DNA of 64,000 bases from positions 7,631,325 to 7,695,324 of the forward strand of contig JAUPFP010000006.1 in NCBI GenBank assembly GCA_036925085.1. Reading direction: 5' to 3'. Source of the stretch: Brachycybe producta (lineage: Eukaryota > Arthropoda > Diplopoda > Playtdesmida > Andrognathidae). The position numbers were made by a program, and so were the translations under genes. Shown piece by piece: positions 1-12,996 of this stretch (the first letter of the stretch is position 1; the number at the start of each line of letters is the position of its first letter). Under the pieces are notes generated by a model. The model was not told the DNA's origin. It saw nothing but the letters and a program-made list of their open reading frames with translations, and made no database searches.

Positions 1-1644
1 AATAATGTATAATAGTGTGACGTTTGCAATATTGACGTGTGTGTCTGTATGAACAAGTTAAACTTTCGGTGGCTAATATTTTAAGAGTTTGGAAGCTTAC
101 AAATTTTAGCAAATTTTGAAATATACGTCATAAATCTATAACATGAAATACAGGTGACAAAGCAGCGCACAATCATTTAAATATTCCTTTTACTAGTCTT
201 AAGATGACAAATAATGTAGTTCTCCTGTTACAATGAATTGGTTTTCTCAGTGTTCCTAGTTTGGAAACGTGCTGTGAAGTTTAGTTTTTCAAGAGAGGGT
301 TACACGAGTGGGTTATACTATGTTCATGGAGTTTTGCATTTTCTAAGCCTTTCATGCAAGACATAATAATTGTAGTAATTGTATAGTTATGTCCCAGGAG
401 CAGAACTCCACTGTAGAACTCAGAAACTATAAGCCACATTTGAATTTTAAGGTGGTTGTTATCAAAATAAAAAATTAAATAAATATTGGCACGTTATTAC
501 ATAAAATTATTGATTTTTTTTACAAAAAAAATAAGGGTTAAAAACCGTTCTTTTCAGAAACAAATTCAATTTTTACAAACCTTAACTTTTTATAATCCAA
601 TAGCTTTTTAAATTACTAATTCGTTTTATTTTTTGTACAACTTGAGTTTGTGCAGCTTTTATAAATTCCTGAGGTATTTATTTTTAAACTATTTATGTGT
701 AAAACATTTTAGACTATGTTAATAGATTGGCACTTTTGTTCTGTGATATGCTGTATTTCTAAATAGAAAACACGTATAATTACAGTGAAATCCGTTTAAC
801 AATATATTTTATGTCTTGTCCCTTAGAATATAGCATTCAAATTCTTTTAACAAGAAAAATATTTCTGTTCCTTTCATTTCGTTTTAAACGGTTTACGCTA
901 TATATGTAAATCAGTTATTTTATAACAGTTACGTAAGAACTAGTACATTATTGTTTATTTAAGAGGCTTATTAAATAAAATTTAATAGTATTCATATTTT
1001 GTAATGGGTTTTGAATGGCAAATTATGCATATTTCATAACATTATGATTTTTCAAAAGATAATTAAAAGTATTTTGTTATAAACAACAAAAGAGAATAGT
1101 TAAATAAAATTTTTGTCATAATTACAACAACCATAATTATACTTTATTCAAATAAAATACTGATTAAAGGCAACAATCTACTATTTGACAGATGATAGTG
1201 ACAAGATAACTCTAGCCTCTAACAAGTCTTTTTGATTGAAAAAAAAAACCTAATTGTTGTTCTTGTTATGATCAAATGTGTATAATATGCGCATAATGTA
1301 TATGCATTATGATATCAAATGTGACATAGTGAGAAAACTTGAATGATGTAGATATGTTTGTCACCTTAGCAATTCCATTACATTCCACATTGAAAATAGG
1401 TCTTGTTAAGGCATATACAGGGTCTTGTTTCACCTAAGCCTAATGGGCTTCATGCTGTGTGATGAGTCTTGCAGTATCAACTTTTGTTCCAATTGAAATC
1501 TTCCTAGTTTTCCTCCTCCTCCTCCTCCTTACATGATGCAAAATGAAATGAAACAGCACCCTGTTTTTTTGATGGATTCCATTTCATCATTGTTGCACAT
1601 CAGCTGCTTATCTCACCATTCTGTAATACTTTATACACATAATG

Positions 1645-1698
<54 letters not shown>

Positions 1699-1733
1699 TA
1701 CATACATACACACATACACACATACACACACAA
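1645..1733. repeat. CA/TG dinucleotide microsatellite
   Basis: About 90 bases of CA repeats, interrupted by TA-containing steps (ACATACATACA) in the second half. The two opposing reading frames through it encode only His-Thr or Cys-Val repeats and are not genes. Confidence 0.95.
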
Positions 1734-2100
1734 GAATAGTTTACGGCATACAATTTTCTCTTTGATGCTGACATGACATTTCATTTCACACACACACGCA
1801 ACTCATAAAGACCCCTGTTTTCACTCCATGATGTCATTAGGGTTTTTATCTCATTGTAGATAAAAAGAAAAAAGAAAAAGAAACAGAAATAAGATTCTCA
1901 GGAACTGATATTTTGTACAATGGGATTGGGTGTCGCAACATTTGGCGTTTTTTAGTTTAAGCCGTGTATATAAATATTTCATTTTGGAGATATGGATAAC
2001 TATAACCATTGGCACATTGCCTTCAGTAGCAGATTTGCATTCTACATGTCGTACATTACTTTATAGAGCAAAGATTTGTGTGCCAATGATTAAGCTGGGT

Positions 2101-2166
2101 CACTGTTCAAAAATATGATACTTGGATTTAAGCCTAAAATCCAAGTATCATATTTTTTGAATAGTG
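2101..2166. repeat. Long perfect-type hairpin (66 bp palindrome)
   Basis: The left arm 2101-2129 begins CACTGTTCAAAAATATGATA and is complementary to the right arm 2137-2166, with a loop of about 7 bases. Only a one-base indel and one other difference disturb the arms. It resembles a minimal palindromic MITE, but no clear target duplication is visible. Confidence 0.8.
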
Positions 2167-3950
2167 ATTATTCTTTAGATATATTTGCTATCTATATATA
2201 TACAAGCCACTGCTGGACTCTGTGATATATGTCCAGGCCGTAAAGAAGATTATTATTAGTTTGGACATTGTGGTCATTTAGCTGCAAAGTCTAGACAGTG
2301 ATTCAAGTTTAAAAAATTTACGGAAAAAAGTAAATTGATTGCTTAAATTTTTTATTTGGCTTACATTTTGACCACCAAACACAAATTTTAGTCTGCTAAG
2401 GCCAAATTTCAAGTAGGAAACATGGCACTTTTAAACAAGGTTTCACTATAGAAAATTTCTGTTTAAAGGGTACTGGATGAAATAGTGTTTTTCTGTGTGA
2501 ATAGCCCTCTTCTGAGGGTTTCATTTGAAATTCATGTAATAAGTTTCTTCCTTGAATTTGTCCATGTAGGCTAGACAAGGAAAGTTAATTGTAAGCCTCA
2601 ACATAATTTAAACAGGATTAAAATGTTCACAGAAAACATTCCAAACTAGTCCAGCATGTAGATTTGGTTTAATTTTATCATGTTAGGTTCATGAAGTTTT
2701 TTTTCTTCTTATTATTATTTTTCAAATGTAATCATGGAATAAATCAAGTGGAATAAGGTCATTAGGGATTTTTTTTTTGTTTGGGAGCAGCTCAGCTCTA
2801 TAGTATAAAAGCAACGTTGACATTTTTTTTTTCAAATAAGAATTTCATAGCAAATCGGTTTACATGTATTCATTTATTATATATTCAGTATAAAAGCTAC
2901 ACCTTATTTTGGTTTTTATTCAATTCTTGTTTATTTCATATTTCTGGCATGCAATAGTGCATATTAAACTTTAAATGAAACACACACACTCTTTCAAAAT
3001 GAAAAAAAAAAGCATGCATATGAATATATAGAAGACTTGAAGCTTGAGGGAGAGTTATTTGTATTCATACAGTAATACAATATTGCCTGCTTTCAATGTG
3101 TTAGTGGTGGTGATGAGATATTTTCTTCAAATGGAAAGTGGTTCAAATGTAGATCGCTAATAGGCTTTTACCACAGAATTCGCAAGAGAAAACATATACA
3201 TGTAGGTAGAGAGAGAATGTTTATGAGTTTTCTACACCAAGATCTAATGCTATAGGCCCTATACATTTCATGTATAAATTATATCATCTTTTAAGTCTTC
3301 TAGTGTATTTTTTTCCCCTTCTGTTTTTGTACTAACACAATCAGAATTTGGTTTGTGGTCCTTTTTGTTTATATAGTCTTGTATTGATTACATTTTGATC
3401 AATATGTGGTAGGTCCCACACTATTGCCTCAAATTCTATATGTCATCTGATAGTTCACCTGCATTTATTTTTGGCTATAGGGCCATATTATTATACATAT
3501 TATTGCTCGTGTTATTTTAGAGTGCTAAAAGTAAACCAGGGCCAAATTTGATTTGCTGTTTTTACTGCCTAAACTAATAAAGTTTCTAGGTTTTATTGGG
3601 AAATTGCTGAAGGGGGTATATACCAATAAGAGAACATTAGCTAGAAATCATTGGAAAACGACTGTACTTCTAAAATGTTTAGAAATTACTTTAATAATGC
3701 CTGCAGAATGGTTGGACTTGAATATTGGGTTATGATGTAACCCATCATAAGTGACTCATACATAAATGGTAGCTTGTGTTTGGTGAAGTTTAACCTTAAT
3801 ACGAAGTCCAACAAAGATCCATACTAGTCTAGCAAATGTTAGTGTTTAGAAATGAAGCCAGTGACTGTTGTATGATATTATTGTTAAGAAACCTTTCTAA
3901 ATTACAACTACTTATAAAAGGAATCCTTCCCCAGCCATATGGCTCTTGAG

Positions 3951-4298
3951 CAGGGTCGTCTTTAAGTCTTTTGTGGATCCTGGCACAAGATTTATTTGAG
4001 GCCCCCAACCATGCCTTACAAATAAACTCATTTCCCCCCAAGGAACCAGTGTTCTATATATAAAAAGTATTGATGATTCCATGATGATTTCCAGTGTATA
4101 TATTGGAACAGGACTTTTATGAAGTAAATCGCATAAGTGAATAGGCCTATTTTTTAAAATATATTTTTGATGTCGAATAAATTGAAATTAAAGATTTAAA
4201 AATACAGAAAATAGTGACAATTAACTGAATGAGGCCCTACTTTAGATGGAGGCCCTGGGCCAGGGCCCAGTTGCCCCCCCCCCATTAAGATGGCACTG
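3951..4298 (-). mobile_element. Non-autonomous hAT-type MITE, copy 1
   Basis: The element begins CAGGGTCGTCTTTAAG and ends with the complement of CAGTGCCATCTTAATG. It is flanked by ctcttgag on the left and ttcttgag on the right, a 7/8 match for the 8-bp target duplication typical of hAT elements. A second copy lies in the opposite orientation at 42537-42896. They share the interior from the 'gaggccctgggccagggccc' motif through a 'ccccccaaggaaccagtgtt' motif. No transposase is encoded. Strand is given relative to the copy at 42537. Confidence 0.85.
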
Positions 4299-7089
4299 TT
4301 CTTGAGCTGGTTGCAGGTGTACTGAGTTGAATTGAATTCAATTTGAAAACTTTTTCTAATCTGTTTGTAAATTTAGTTATGGATGACAGACTGACAGTCG
4401 AGAAAAAAAAAACATCAAGACTAGCAAAATTACAGTAAAACTGTTCTTAAGATGCTTTCTGCGTACTGCCTTATAAATGACAGCCTGTGGCCTAAGGAAA
4501 TGTTTGGTTATAGTAATAGTAAACTACTTATACGCCTACTACAAGCAAACTGCCTTACTATCAAGATTGCATCATTGTGGTAAACATGAGCTTTTCAAAA
4601 TGTAGTAGAAGTGAATTAAATTGCTGCTGTTTTAGCTATAACATAAGCTACACATCAACAGAAACTTGATTATTTAGAAGATATAACCACTAACATAGCA
4701 CAGTTCAGATTTATTATAGTCAACTGTATAATATAGTTTCCTGATGCAAACACAAAAAAAGTTAGAAATTTATTTAGAGCAGCTTTCTGTATGCTAATAC
4801 ATAAGAGTTTTTGCATTTGTTTTGTTTTTAATCCGCAATGATTTTAGAATTTAATTTAGATTCACTACATGTACAGGTGCATCTATCGAAAGTACTCCCT
4901 TGTGTATAGAAAATAAATCTGTGTTTGACCCACACTGAAATCCACTTAAATTTGACATTACAGACATGAAAGTAACAGAATAATGTTCAACAAATAAATA
5001 CAAATTGAAATTGTTTGTATTTTTACTCGGTCTATTTTATTTTATTAATTTCAACACCAGCAACAAATAATCCATTTATGAATAAAGTTTTTCTCTGTTA
5101 AATTAATTTTATTATTCTATTACATAATAAATTTGGACAAAGTTTTTTGATTTTTATTTGAAAGATTATTTTGCAAAAACCACCTAGTCAGCAATGCTTG
5201 TACAATGGCAGACCAACAAGAGTCCAAGCATTCCAAGAGTCCCCCGTTTCAGTGTTGTCACTTTAAAAAATATAACTTGGTGTAAATCACAGATTATAAA
5301 GCATTTGAATGTTGGCTCATTTGTGTTATTTATAGACCCAGATTCAAGAAAGAAAGATTTAGCACTTGAATTTCAATGTGAAAACTTATTCAAGCTTCCT
5401 CTTTGATAAGGGTTTTTCTCTAGTTGAAATTTTCTACAGTTTAATAATTTGCATCAAGTTAAACTGCATGTTTACTTTCTGTCGCTGCTTTTAAAGCTGT
5501 TGCTTGATTTTGCTTTGCAGTTTCAAGCAACTAAGTGACTCATTACTGCATATTACCGTCAAAATCCAACCTGTATCTTGTTAAAACAAAGTGATTTGTA
5601 GCTGCTACGTCAGCAGCAGCAGTTTGCTTTTTAAAGATGAGTTAAAATGCACATATGCATTACCGGTAATTAGAAGACTCACAAAAAGCAATGCAAAAGT
5701 TTAACTCGTAAGGCCACAGAAAGCGAATTGGCAGTTTCAAGTGTCTGCAGTAATTTTCAAACAAAGTTACTGGAAACTCTGAAATGCATCTTTTACTATT
5801 TCTTCGAGCGGCCGTAAACGATGTCGATATTCTCTCCAATGAACACCCAATCTCTCTCAATCTGTTAGTTTACTTTTAATTTATGCTTACATTGTAATTT
5901 TGACGATTCTTTTAATTTAAGAATTAAGCAAATAACCAGAATGGAATTACTTGATTGCAAAAATACATGGAACCTAAACTACAGATTATAATAATGGATG
6001 ATTTTTATAAAAAAAAACGATTCAGATTGTGTAGATGTTTGACGTTTCCGTCATTCATTATCAATTGTATTCTATGATTATTCTTGATTTTAAATTTATT
6101 TGCATAAATTTCTCAAATCTGTTTTCTTTATACATGTGAAAACCTTTCTATGGATAAAATATTTCTCTTGTCATAAGAGCATTATTACAGAGAAAACTTT
6201 TAAGAAGATTCATCTTCTATAAGTAAAATAGAAGTTATTTTTTTTTAGAATTTGCATACATATTTTATTGATTATGCAAGCAAAGTTGCACACTTTTCGT
6301 CTTTTTTTTATATCACCATAATCTATTAATATGTTTTATGAACAGATTATTTTCAAACTCTGGTTATTCTGAATTATAGGAGAGACTGAGAAACTGAAAG
6401 TGTTTTTAGAAATTAGAATTGAAGCTGAAGCTCTTAATGGTAAATTTGATGTTTACATATAGTGGTGGTCATAACTACAAAAATGCACCCCAAAGTTGAG
6501 GGTTTTAAGTTCCAATGTGGCTCCAATCTACTCACCAATTGAATATGCGTTTCTGAATAAAGTTATAAGGCTAATAAGTTAATAACAAAACAATGTACCT
6601 TAACCACAAACAGTAAAAAGTTTATGAATTTATTTATAAAATTTGCCATGGACATAAGTATAAATGCACTACTCATGATTACTGTACAGTATGTTGGCAT
6701 TTTTTTCAACTATATCAGTAACTAATGTTGCGTTCTTTAGCCTATCATATGTTCTTCCAATGCTTGGGCATTGGCTTGATAAGTTGACGCAAATACAAGT
6801 GTTATATTTTTTTCAAGAATCCACAATTAGTTAATTAGTTTAATTTATTTAGTGTAATGAAACTATTAAAATAGTTTAATCTGTTTAGTTTAATTTGGCA
6901 ATTTAGTTCGCCAGTGACTCAGTGGTCGGAACCTGACTTTTGTAGTACTTATGCCTAACCTGCTGCTAGACCTACAACTAGTACGACTAGTAACCTACAA
7001 CAGTTTTCTAGTAGCTTTAAAAGAAATTTTCGTTTTCTGTTATATACTGTGGCTTTTATGTGTACATATTAATTAAAATGGGGCTGTTA
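4299..7089. other. AT-rich non-coding DNA
   Basis: No gene or clear repeat was recognised. Short reading frames at 5194-5406 and 5660-5860 have no family resemblance, no splice-site logic and ordinary AT-rich composition. Confidence 0.55.
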
Positions 7090-7093
7090 TTAA

Positions 7094-8360
7094 GGTGTAC
7101 CCCAAAGTGATTGGGACAAACTTCTTTGTAAATGGGACAACATCTACTGGCAATGGACAATTAAATTTTTTGGACAGCTCTTATTTTTGAGAAAAGTTGC
7201 ATACAAAAATTGGGGTACACCTTAATGCCATACCCCAAAATGTTTGGGACAACTAAAACAACAACTGAAATAGAATATATAGCCAATGGACTGATTGGGA
7301 CAACTGAACTTTTTTTTGGACAGTTACCCTTTTTGAGGAATATAAGTGTAAACATTTAGGGTATACCTTAATGCCATACCCCACATGAAGATATTTCTGC
7401 AACCAGTAATAGTAGAAGCATGGAACCTTTTTCATTGGCTTGTACTGTAAATGGACTTCAATGGACAGTTTTATTAACAAGAAAAGTATTGGGCAATGTG
7501 CAAAACAATTCCAAATTTAAAAAAATTAAACAGAACTAATAAATAAAAAGAACTAACTATTAAGAATTTAAATAAAATATATCAAACAGAATAACCTTAA
7601 TGGTATTTCAAACGACTGTATTTCCGGAACTTGAGGTGTCCGAATAAAATTGAAGACTGTCCATTGAAGTCCATTGAGAGTACAATCCAATAGAACAGGT
7701 TTCAGACTTGTCCCATTTTCGGTTTCCATTCTAGGATAATCTTGGGGTATACCTTAACGGTATTTGAAAAGGCTCAATTTCCGGAACCGGAGGTGTCCGA
7801 ACGAAAATGAAAACTGTCCATTGAAGTCCATTGAAAATCCAATTCAATGGAACAAGCTTCAGACTTGTCCCATTTCCGGTTTCCATTCTAGGATAACCTT
7901 GGGGTATACCTTAAAGGTATTTCAAAAGGCTGTATTTCCGGAACCGGAACTGTCTAAACAAAAATGAAAACTGTCCATTGAAGTCCATTTAGAGTACAAG
8001 CCAATGAAAAAGGTTCCATGCATCTACTGTTACTGGTTGCAGAAATATCTTCATGTGGGGTATGGCATTAAGGTATACCCCAAATGTTTACACTTATATT
8101 CCTCAAAAATGGTAATTGTCCAAAAGAAAATTTCACTTGTCCCAATCAGTCCATTGGCTATAAATTCTATTTCAGTTGTTGTTTTAGTTGTCCCAAACAC
8201 TTTGGGGTATGGCATTAAGGTGTACCCCAATTTTTGTATGCAACTTTTCTCAAAAATAAGAGCTGTCCAAAAAATTTAAATTGTTGTCCCAAGTTGTCCA
8301 TTGCCAGCAGATGTTGTCCCATTTACAAAGAAGTTTGTCCCAATCACTTTGGGGTACACC
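7094..8360. mobile_element. TTAA-flanked fold-back element with about 150-bp internal repeats
   Basis: A 1267-bp inverted-repeat element lies between TTAA at 7090-7093 and TTAA at 8361-8364. The left end GGTGTACCCCAAAGTGATTG is exactly the complement of the right end, and the arms stay complementary for about 390 bases each (7094-7480 against about 7990-8360). The core (about 7590-7990) is a tandem array containing 'ccattgaagtccattga' and 'tttccggaaccggaggtgtc'. The motif GGGGTATACCTTAA or its complement recurs at about 7094, 7213, 7359, 7743, 7901, 8056, 8206 and 8351, mostly 145-158 bases apart. A TTAA target site is used by the piggyBac and Kolobok superfamilies. Which one applies here is not known, and no transposase is present. 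Confidence 0.8.
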
Positions 8361-8364
8361 TTAA

Positions 8365-9658
8365 TAATAGCAGAAGGGGGAATAATTGCAGTTGAAAACG
8401 GAAGAATTCTCAGCACTTTGTCTTTGCCTAAAGATGGATTATAGTTTAGTAGATATAACTGGTCGTCTTCCTGTACAAATTTAGATTTTTTCCTATTAGT
8501 GCCTCAGAATATTGTGGCAAACATGAAATTGAACAAAAGGTTTTATTTTATTGTTTTTTTTTTCTCTTTAATTGAAAACAAAAAGATATTTTCTTTTCCT
8601 AAGGTATTCTTTGATGTTTCCTGTAGTAGAATTGGTTTATCTTTTATGTTATACAATAGTTAAATGTTACAATGGTACACATGGTTAAATAAGTACCAAT
8701 TTCATATATGTATTGAAGAATGTTATGTCTTCCAGTTAGTCTATGGGTACCCTTAGTAAAAAATGTAAGGTTTGGTTTTTTTTAGTAGTAATTAATGTTT
8801 GTTTCTTCCCTCTTATGAAGCTCTACTTTGTATTTGCTCAGAGGTTTTTATCGTCCTCATCTCTGATATTTCAACATAAGAGAAAGTGTCCATAAAGTGT
8901 TGTAATAGTTTTTTTTAAGTGTCCATATACAATACATGTATGTTATAAGGTGGCGAAAATAAATGAAAAACACATTTGTACAAAATATAACATATAGAAC
9001 AATATTAGAGCTTCTGTGGCTGAAGTTGGAGGTATAATAATAATCAGCAAAAGAAAATGTTTCCACCAATTACACGGTTCATATTTTATTTAAGTTATTT
9101 CAGAAAAAAAAAGAAGTCAGAAACTTAAGAAGAAAGAGAAAAGAAAATGTCATTTTGTTCTCATAAAATAAAGAGGCAAGTAATATTTTGAATGGTTTTG
9201 AAAACTAAAAAAAAAACTGTGTTTCCTTTGGAAAGTAAATTTACACATCAATTGTGTAGTTAACAGGGCATGTCAGCATGTCATGCTGACATATAGGTCA
9301 CTGACCATAAAGTTGGATTGATTTATGGGAGTGTCCATGAGCTTTCAGTTGCACCAGCATCTGAAAATTCATGGTTGGTTTGTGGTCATTGATTGAGCTT
9401 GTCATGTTGTAATGCATTTGCTTTTTATTTCAGTAGGCCTATTTGCTGATGCTATTATTAGCTGACCATTATGTTAGGTTCAGTATCTTTACAAACATTG
9501 CCATATTGTCGTCCGTTGAGCTTATAGAAGGCCTTAAGCAGGCCTATGGTGTGATGCTCGATTACTATTCGATTAATCGGAGAATCAACTTTTCGTTCAG
9601 ATTAATCGTATGCATTATAAGATAGAGCTTCCGATTAATTGTATAAATTAAATCGATT
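8365..9658. other. AT-rich non-coding DNA
   Basis: Nothing gene-like was recognised. Near 9555-9650 there are clustered ATTAATCG motifs (gattaatcgga, agattaatcgta, cgattaattg), which may be the end of a decayed transposon abutting the GC-richer block that starts near 9659. Confidence 0.5.
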
Positions 9659-12300
9659 CTAAAGTTTCCGTAGAAACCTACACGATTCTAACATTTCATT
9701 TTTGTAACATGCCTGGAGATCCTGGACTACTTTTAGACCTGGATGTGCGGTTCGAAGCCGCACCAATGCCACGCCAATGTCCTTGATCGTCCGGCAGATC
9801 CTGATAAAAGATGTTGTGGATGTCCCGGTCCCAGATGATCCTCCTGGATGAGCACTTGCCATACATTGCCATCCAGGCAGTGTCCCAGAGGATAGCAACG
9901 TGCTGGAGCAGGTCAGGTTACAGGATGTAGTGGCAGTTGGTGTGGAATGGCCTTCCGATGGGTGACCCAAAGACGGAGTTGATGAAGGCCCCTTAAGGCC
10001 ATTCTAAAGCAAAGTGCAGGACATCGACGATCTGCGAGTATTGGCAGAATGCACAAGTCACCCAACAGTTAATTAGCAGATGTTTGCTGGAAGTAGCAGT
10101 ACAGAGAGGACAGTCCAGCAGTAACTGCTCCACAGGGGTTACTGCTACAGGTACTGTGGGTAGTGTGGCTGGCTGACATGGATCTGAGACCATGGTGGGC
10201 AGGGTTTCCACACTACCGGTGGCTCCTTTGGCTTGCCTGGCATGGTACAGTGCAGACCGGGCCATGTCACGGGCTTGCTGCCGGAGACGCTTCAATCCTG
10301 CTTCTGTATTTCAAGCTCCCGTTGTAGATGGGTTGGTATCACTGGCCAGGAAGCCAAGTGCAGCTTGTGGGTCGTGTCCCTCTTGTATCATGTCCTGCAG
10401 GAGGTCTGTGATAGCCTGCTTTCATAGAAAGGCCGCACGGTCGGCTGTAGGTAGAGGTGGAACAGTTCTCCCAGGGGTGAGCTGAAGGAGGCAAAGGAGA
10501 TTAACATAGCGGAGCTAGTGGAGTTGAGCGCAGTGGACCCGTATACACACATTGAAAGTCTCGTTCCAGGTGCATGCGGAGGTCCTGGCTCGGAAATAAA
10601 ACCTTCCGAGAAGAGTCATCACGAGAGGGAGAGTTGCATCTCGAGGAACCGCGATGGTCCTGGTGACTTCTTCCCTCAGCATGATGTCGCATTCGATGTG
10701 GATCGTTATGCTGGTGAGACTGGCTACTATGGGTGATATTGGTGTTGGTGGTGATCACCACGGGATGGCTGAGGCTCCTTGGCGCGGGTCCCTGTTGATG
10801 GCGGCGCAGCAGTTGCCCCTTGATGACAGAGGGTGGATTTGGCTGTGTCACAGCAGGCACTTCACAAGGTGGAATGGCCCATCATGATGCAGGTGGCATT
10901 GGAGTATGTGAAGCAGATGAAGGCTGGGTGATGGGGGCATGAGGTGGACAGAGGGCTCAAGTGGTGTGGGTGGGCCAGGAGATGACTTCATAGAAGAATG
11001 GCTCTGCTGATGTGATAGAGAGAGAGGATGGCATAGTTGGTAGAGATTTTGGTGTGGGCATAGGTGTCGTTCATGGTGGCAACACAACTTGTGAAGGTGG
11101 CAACATGGACACAGCTGACATGTTTTGCTTGTTTCCATGAACATGGGCCTCAATCTAATAGAATTCCTCTTCTGTGAGTCACTCTGTATAGGAAAGGCCC
11201 AGGATACTGCACGGATTTATCCTAAGTCCTCCTCACCGTAGATTTGGTCCATTTCTGCCTCGCATGCAGTGGCCTCTAACTGCTGCTGCTCTTGTTTGAG
11301 AGGGGTGGGAATTGCCCCACACTGTCCTCTTGGTGTAGCTCAACCAGGGAGCATTTGACCAGAGGCAAGACTGTTCATGAATGCCTGGTTCACAACCCAT
11401 GCATCCTATTGATGTCGATGTGGTCCTCACACTCACAGTAGTGTTTTGACGTGGTGACATTGAAGGGGACAATGCTGCTTGGTGCAGTGGGTTTCCCTTC
11501 GTGCCCCACATTGGCTGGGCATCTGAAATTGGGGGTGGTGGAATTTCTGTCCGTGCCGGGAAAAATTCTCCAGCTCGGAGTGACTCTTCCACTTAGAAAC
11601 ATGGTCAGGCAACTCTTCTAATTGATGGCCCACTGGCAGTTCCTGTCAGTTGTGTCAGTGTGTCAGTTGTGTCAGGTAGGTGCAGGTGAGTGTGGTTCAG
11701 CAGTTCCTGCCACTCCACTTGGAGTATTGTCACCTCCTTCAAGATCCTCTACCTGACATCTCCAATTTTGGTGTTGTCACGCTGATTGTTTAAACTCTTG
11801 GTAATTAACAGAGATTGGTTCCCAATCACTGTATTCTGATGAAACTGAAGACTTGAAAAATGAACTTTAAAAATACAGTAAACCGACTCTTAGTTTGTGC
11901 TGAAATGGCGGATGTTCTTAGTGAGTTTGGAGTGAAAAGCTGCTTTGTTGGCACTTTTTGGAACAACTGGTTGAAGCAAGATGCGTCCAAAACTGTTGCC
12001 CTTGTGTTCCCCCCTGAGTGCTAAGTAGCTGACAGAGAAAAATATTCTTTAAAACATGTGCTTCTATGGATCAAGGAGAAGTCCCTATATGACCATTCCA
12101 GACCAGTCCTTCATTTTAGTCACCTCTCTCATGTCTATGAGCAAGAAAACAGATATTTCGAAGACATCTAGAGCCTCAATACGTTTTTCTACATATAACA
12201 AAAATATCACGGACGAAGACTCGTGAGGCAAAATCATGAGTGTGACGTGGCTGGCCCTTTAGCGACACCGGTTTGACTTGGTGGTGCCGGCTGTGGACCA
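9659..12300 (-). pseudogene. GC-richer, frame-broken retroelement interior (unidentified)
   Basis: Composition changes sharply from AT-rich to GC-richer at about 9659. Minus-strand open stretches occur at 11233-11592, 10848-11153, 10501-10860, 9993-10295 and 9659-9970 in changing frames, as expected of one coding region broken by frameshifts and stops. They are rich in Pro, His, Ser and Cys. The stretch near 11390-11633 has a cluster of Cys and His that could be part of a zinc-binding region. I cannot assign gag, protease or polymerase. The block lies directly downstream, in minus orientation, of the LTR-like end at 12996, so I infer that it is the interior of a decayed LTR retroelement. It could instead be a broken cellular gene. 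Confidence 0.4.
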
Positions 12301-12996
12301 GCCATGGATGACTGTGAGCACAGTTCTATCACGATCGGCTCAATTCCTCTTTAGGAAAGCCCACAAAAAGACTTTGATTCTCGGGAATCTTTATTATAGG
12401 GCGTGATGACTACGATGGCACTGCTACTCCTTTGTTGAGTTACCTGGAGGTCCCAAGCAGAGGGACTCAGATAGTATCCAAGTGTGTCTGTTGGAAATTC
12501 CATTCCTGTTTGGAATTGGAAACTCAATCACAATATATAATGCGTACACACGCAAATTGAGGTACATGTAGATCAAATAAAAACTGTTTTACTTATTATC
12601 TTTACATTGTGGTACATATATATTGTTTCGATACAATCTCTTTTTCTTAAACTCAGATCCGAACTTGAACTCTCTAGTTCACTCTCGGTTTCAGAACTGT
12701 CCCAAACACAAATTGCACGGCACTTTTGTTTGGTCTCTGGGGAATGGAGACTGTCACCTCAGGATTCAATGATTGACCAACTGGGCCAATCATTGCCCCG
12801 GGCTGAGAATAATACCTTATAAGGAAAGGTATTTCTGGAACTCTTTTCCCAGTTTCTCACGTTTCAACTTGGTTCCTCGAATTCACTAAGAATTTGGGCC
12901 ACCCAAGTCTGGACATCTGTGCACCAAGGGGTGCCCTGTTGAAGGAAAAGAATTTCTAGGAGGTGTTCCACCATTCTGGTAATACAGGGTGTCACA
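12300..12996 (-). mobile_element. LTR-like end, minus strand, copy 1
   Basis: Read on the minus strand it starts TGTGACACCCTGTATTACC at 12996. It matches a second minus-strand copy at about 54130-54823 along its length. Shared blocks include gcaccaaggggtgcc, gattgaccaactgggccaat, ttctcgggaatctt and agggcgtga, in the same order. The minus strand contains TATAAGG at about 12818-12824, a possible promoter box. The TG start, the repeat copy and the adjacent GC-rich decayed interior suggest a 5' LTR plus leader. The matching 3' LTR was not found. Confidence 0.6.

Larger units (their letters stand above)
1..3950. other. AT-rich non-coding DNA
   Basis: I see no exon, RNA gene or complete transposon here. 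The sequence is AT-rich with many homopolymer runs, a TCC run near 1512-1529, a CA microsatellite and one long hairpin (listed separately). It could be 5' intron or intergenic sequence of the receptor gene that starts being visible at 14942. Confidence 0.6.

Noticed and set aside
1533-1793. Open frames across the CA repeat on both strands
   Set aside because: They translate a dinucleotide microsatellite (His-Thr or Cys-Val runs).
7161-8279. Several 64-91 codon frames with repeated similar peptides
   Set aside because: They lie in the arms and tandem core of the TTAA fold-back element; their similarity comes from the inverted DNA repeat.
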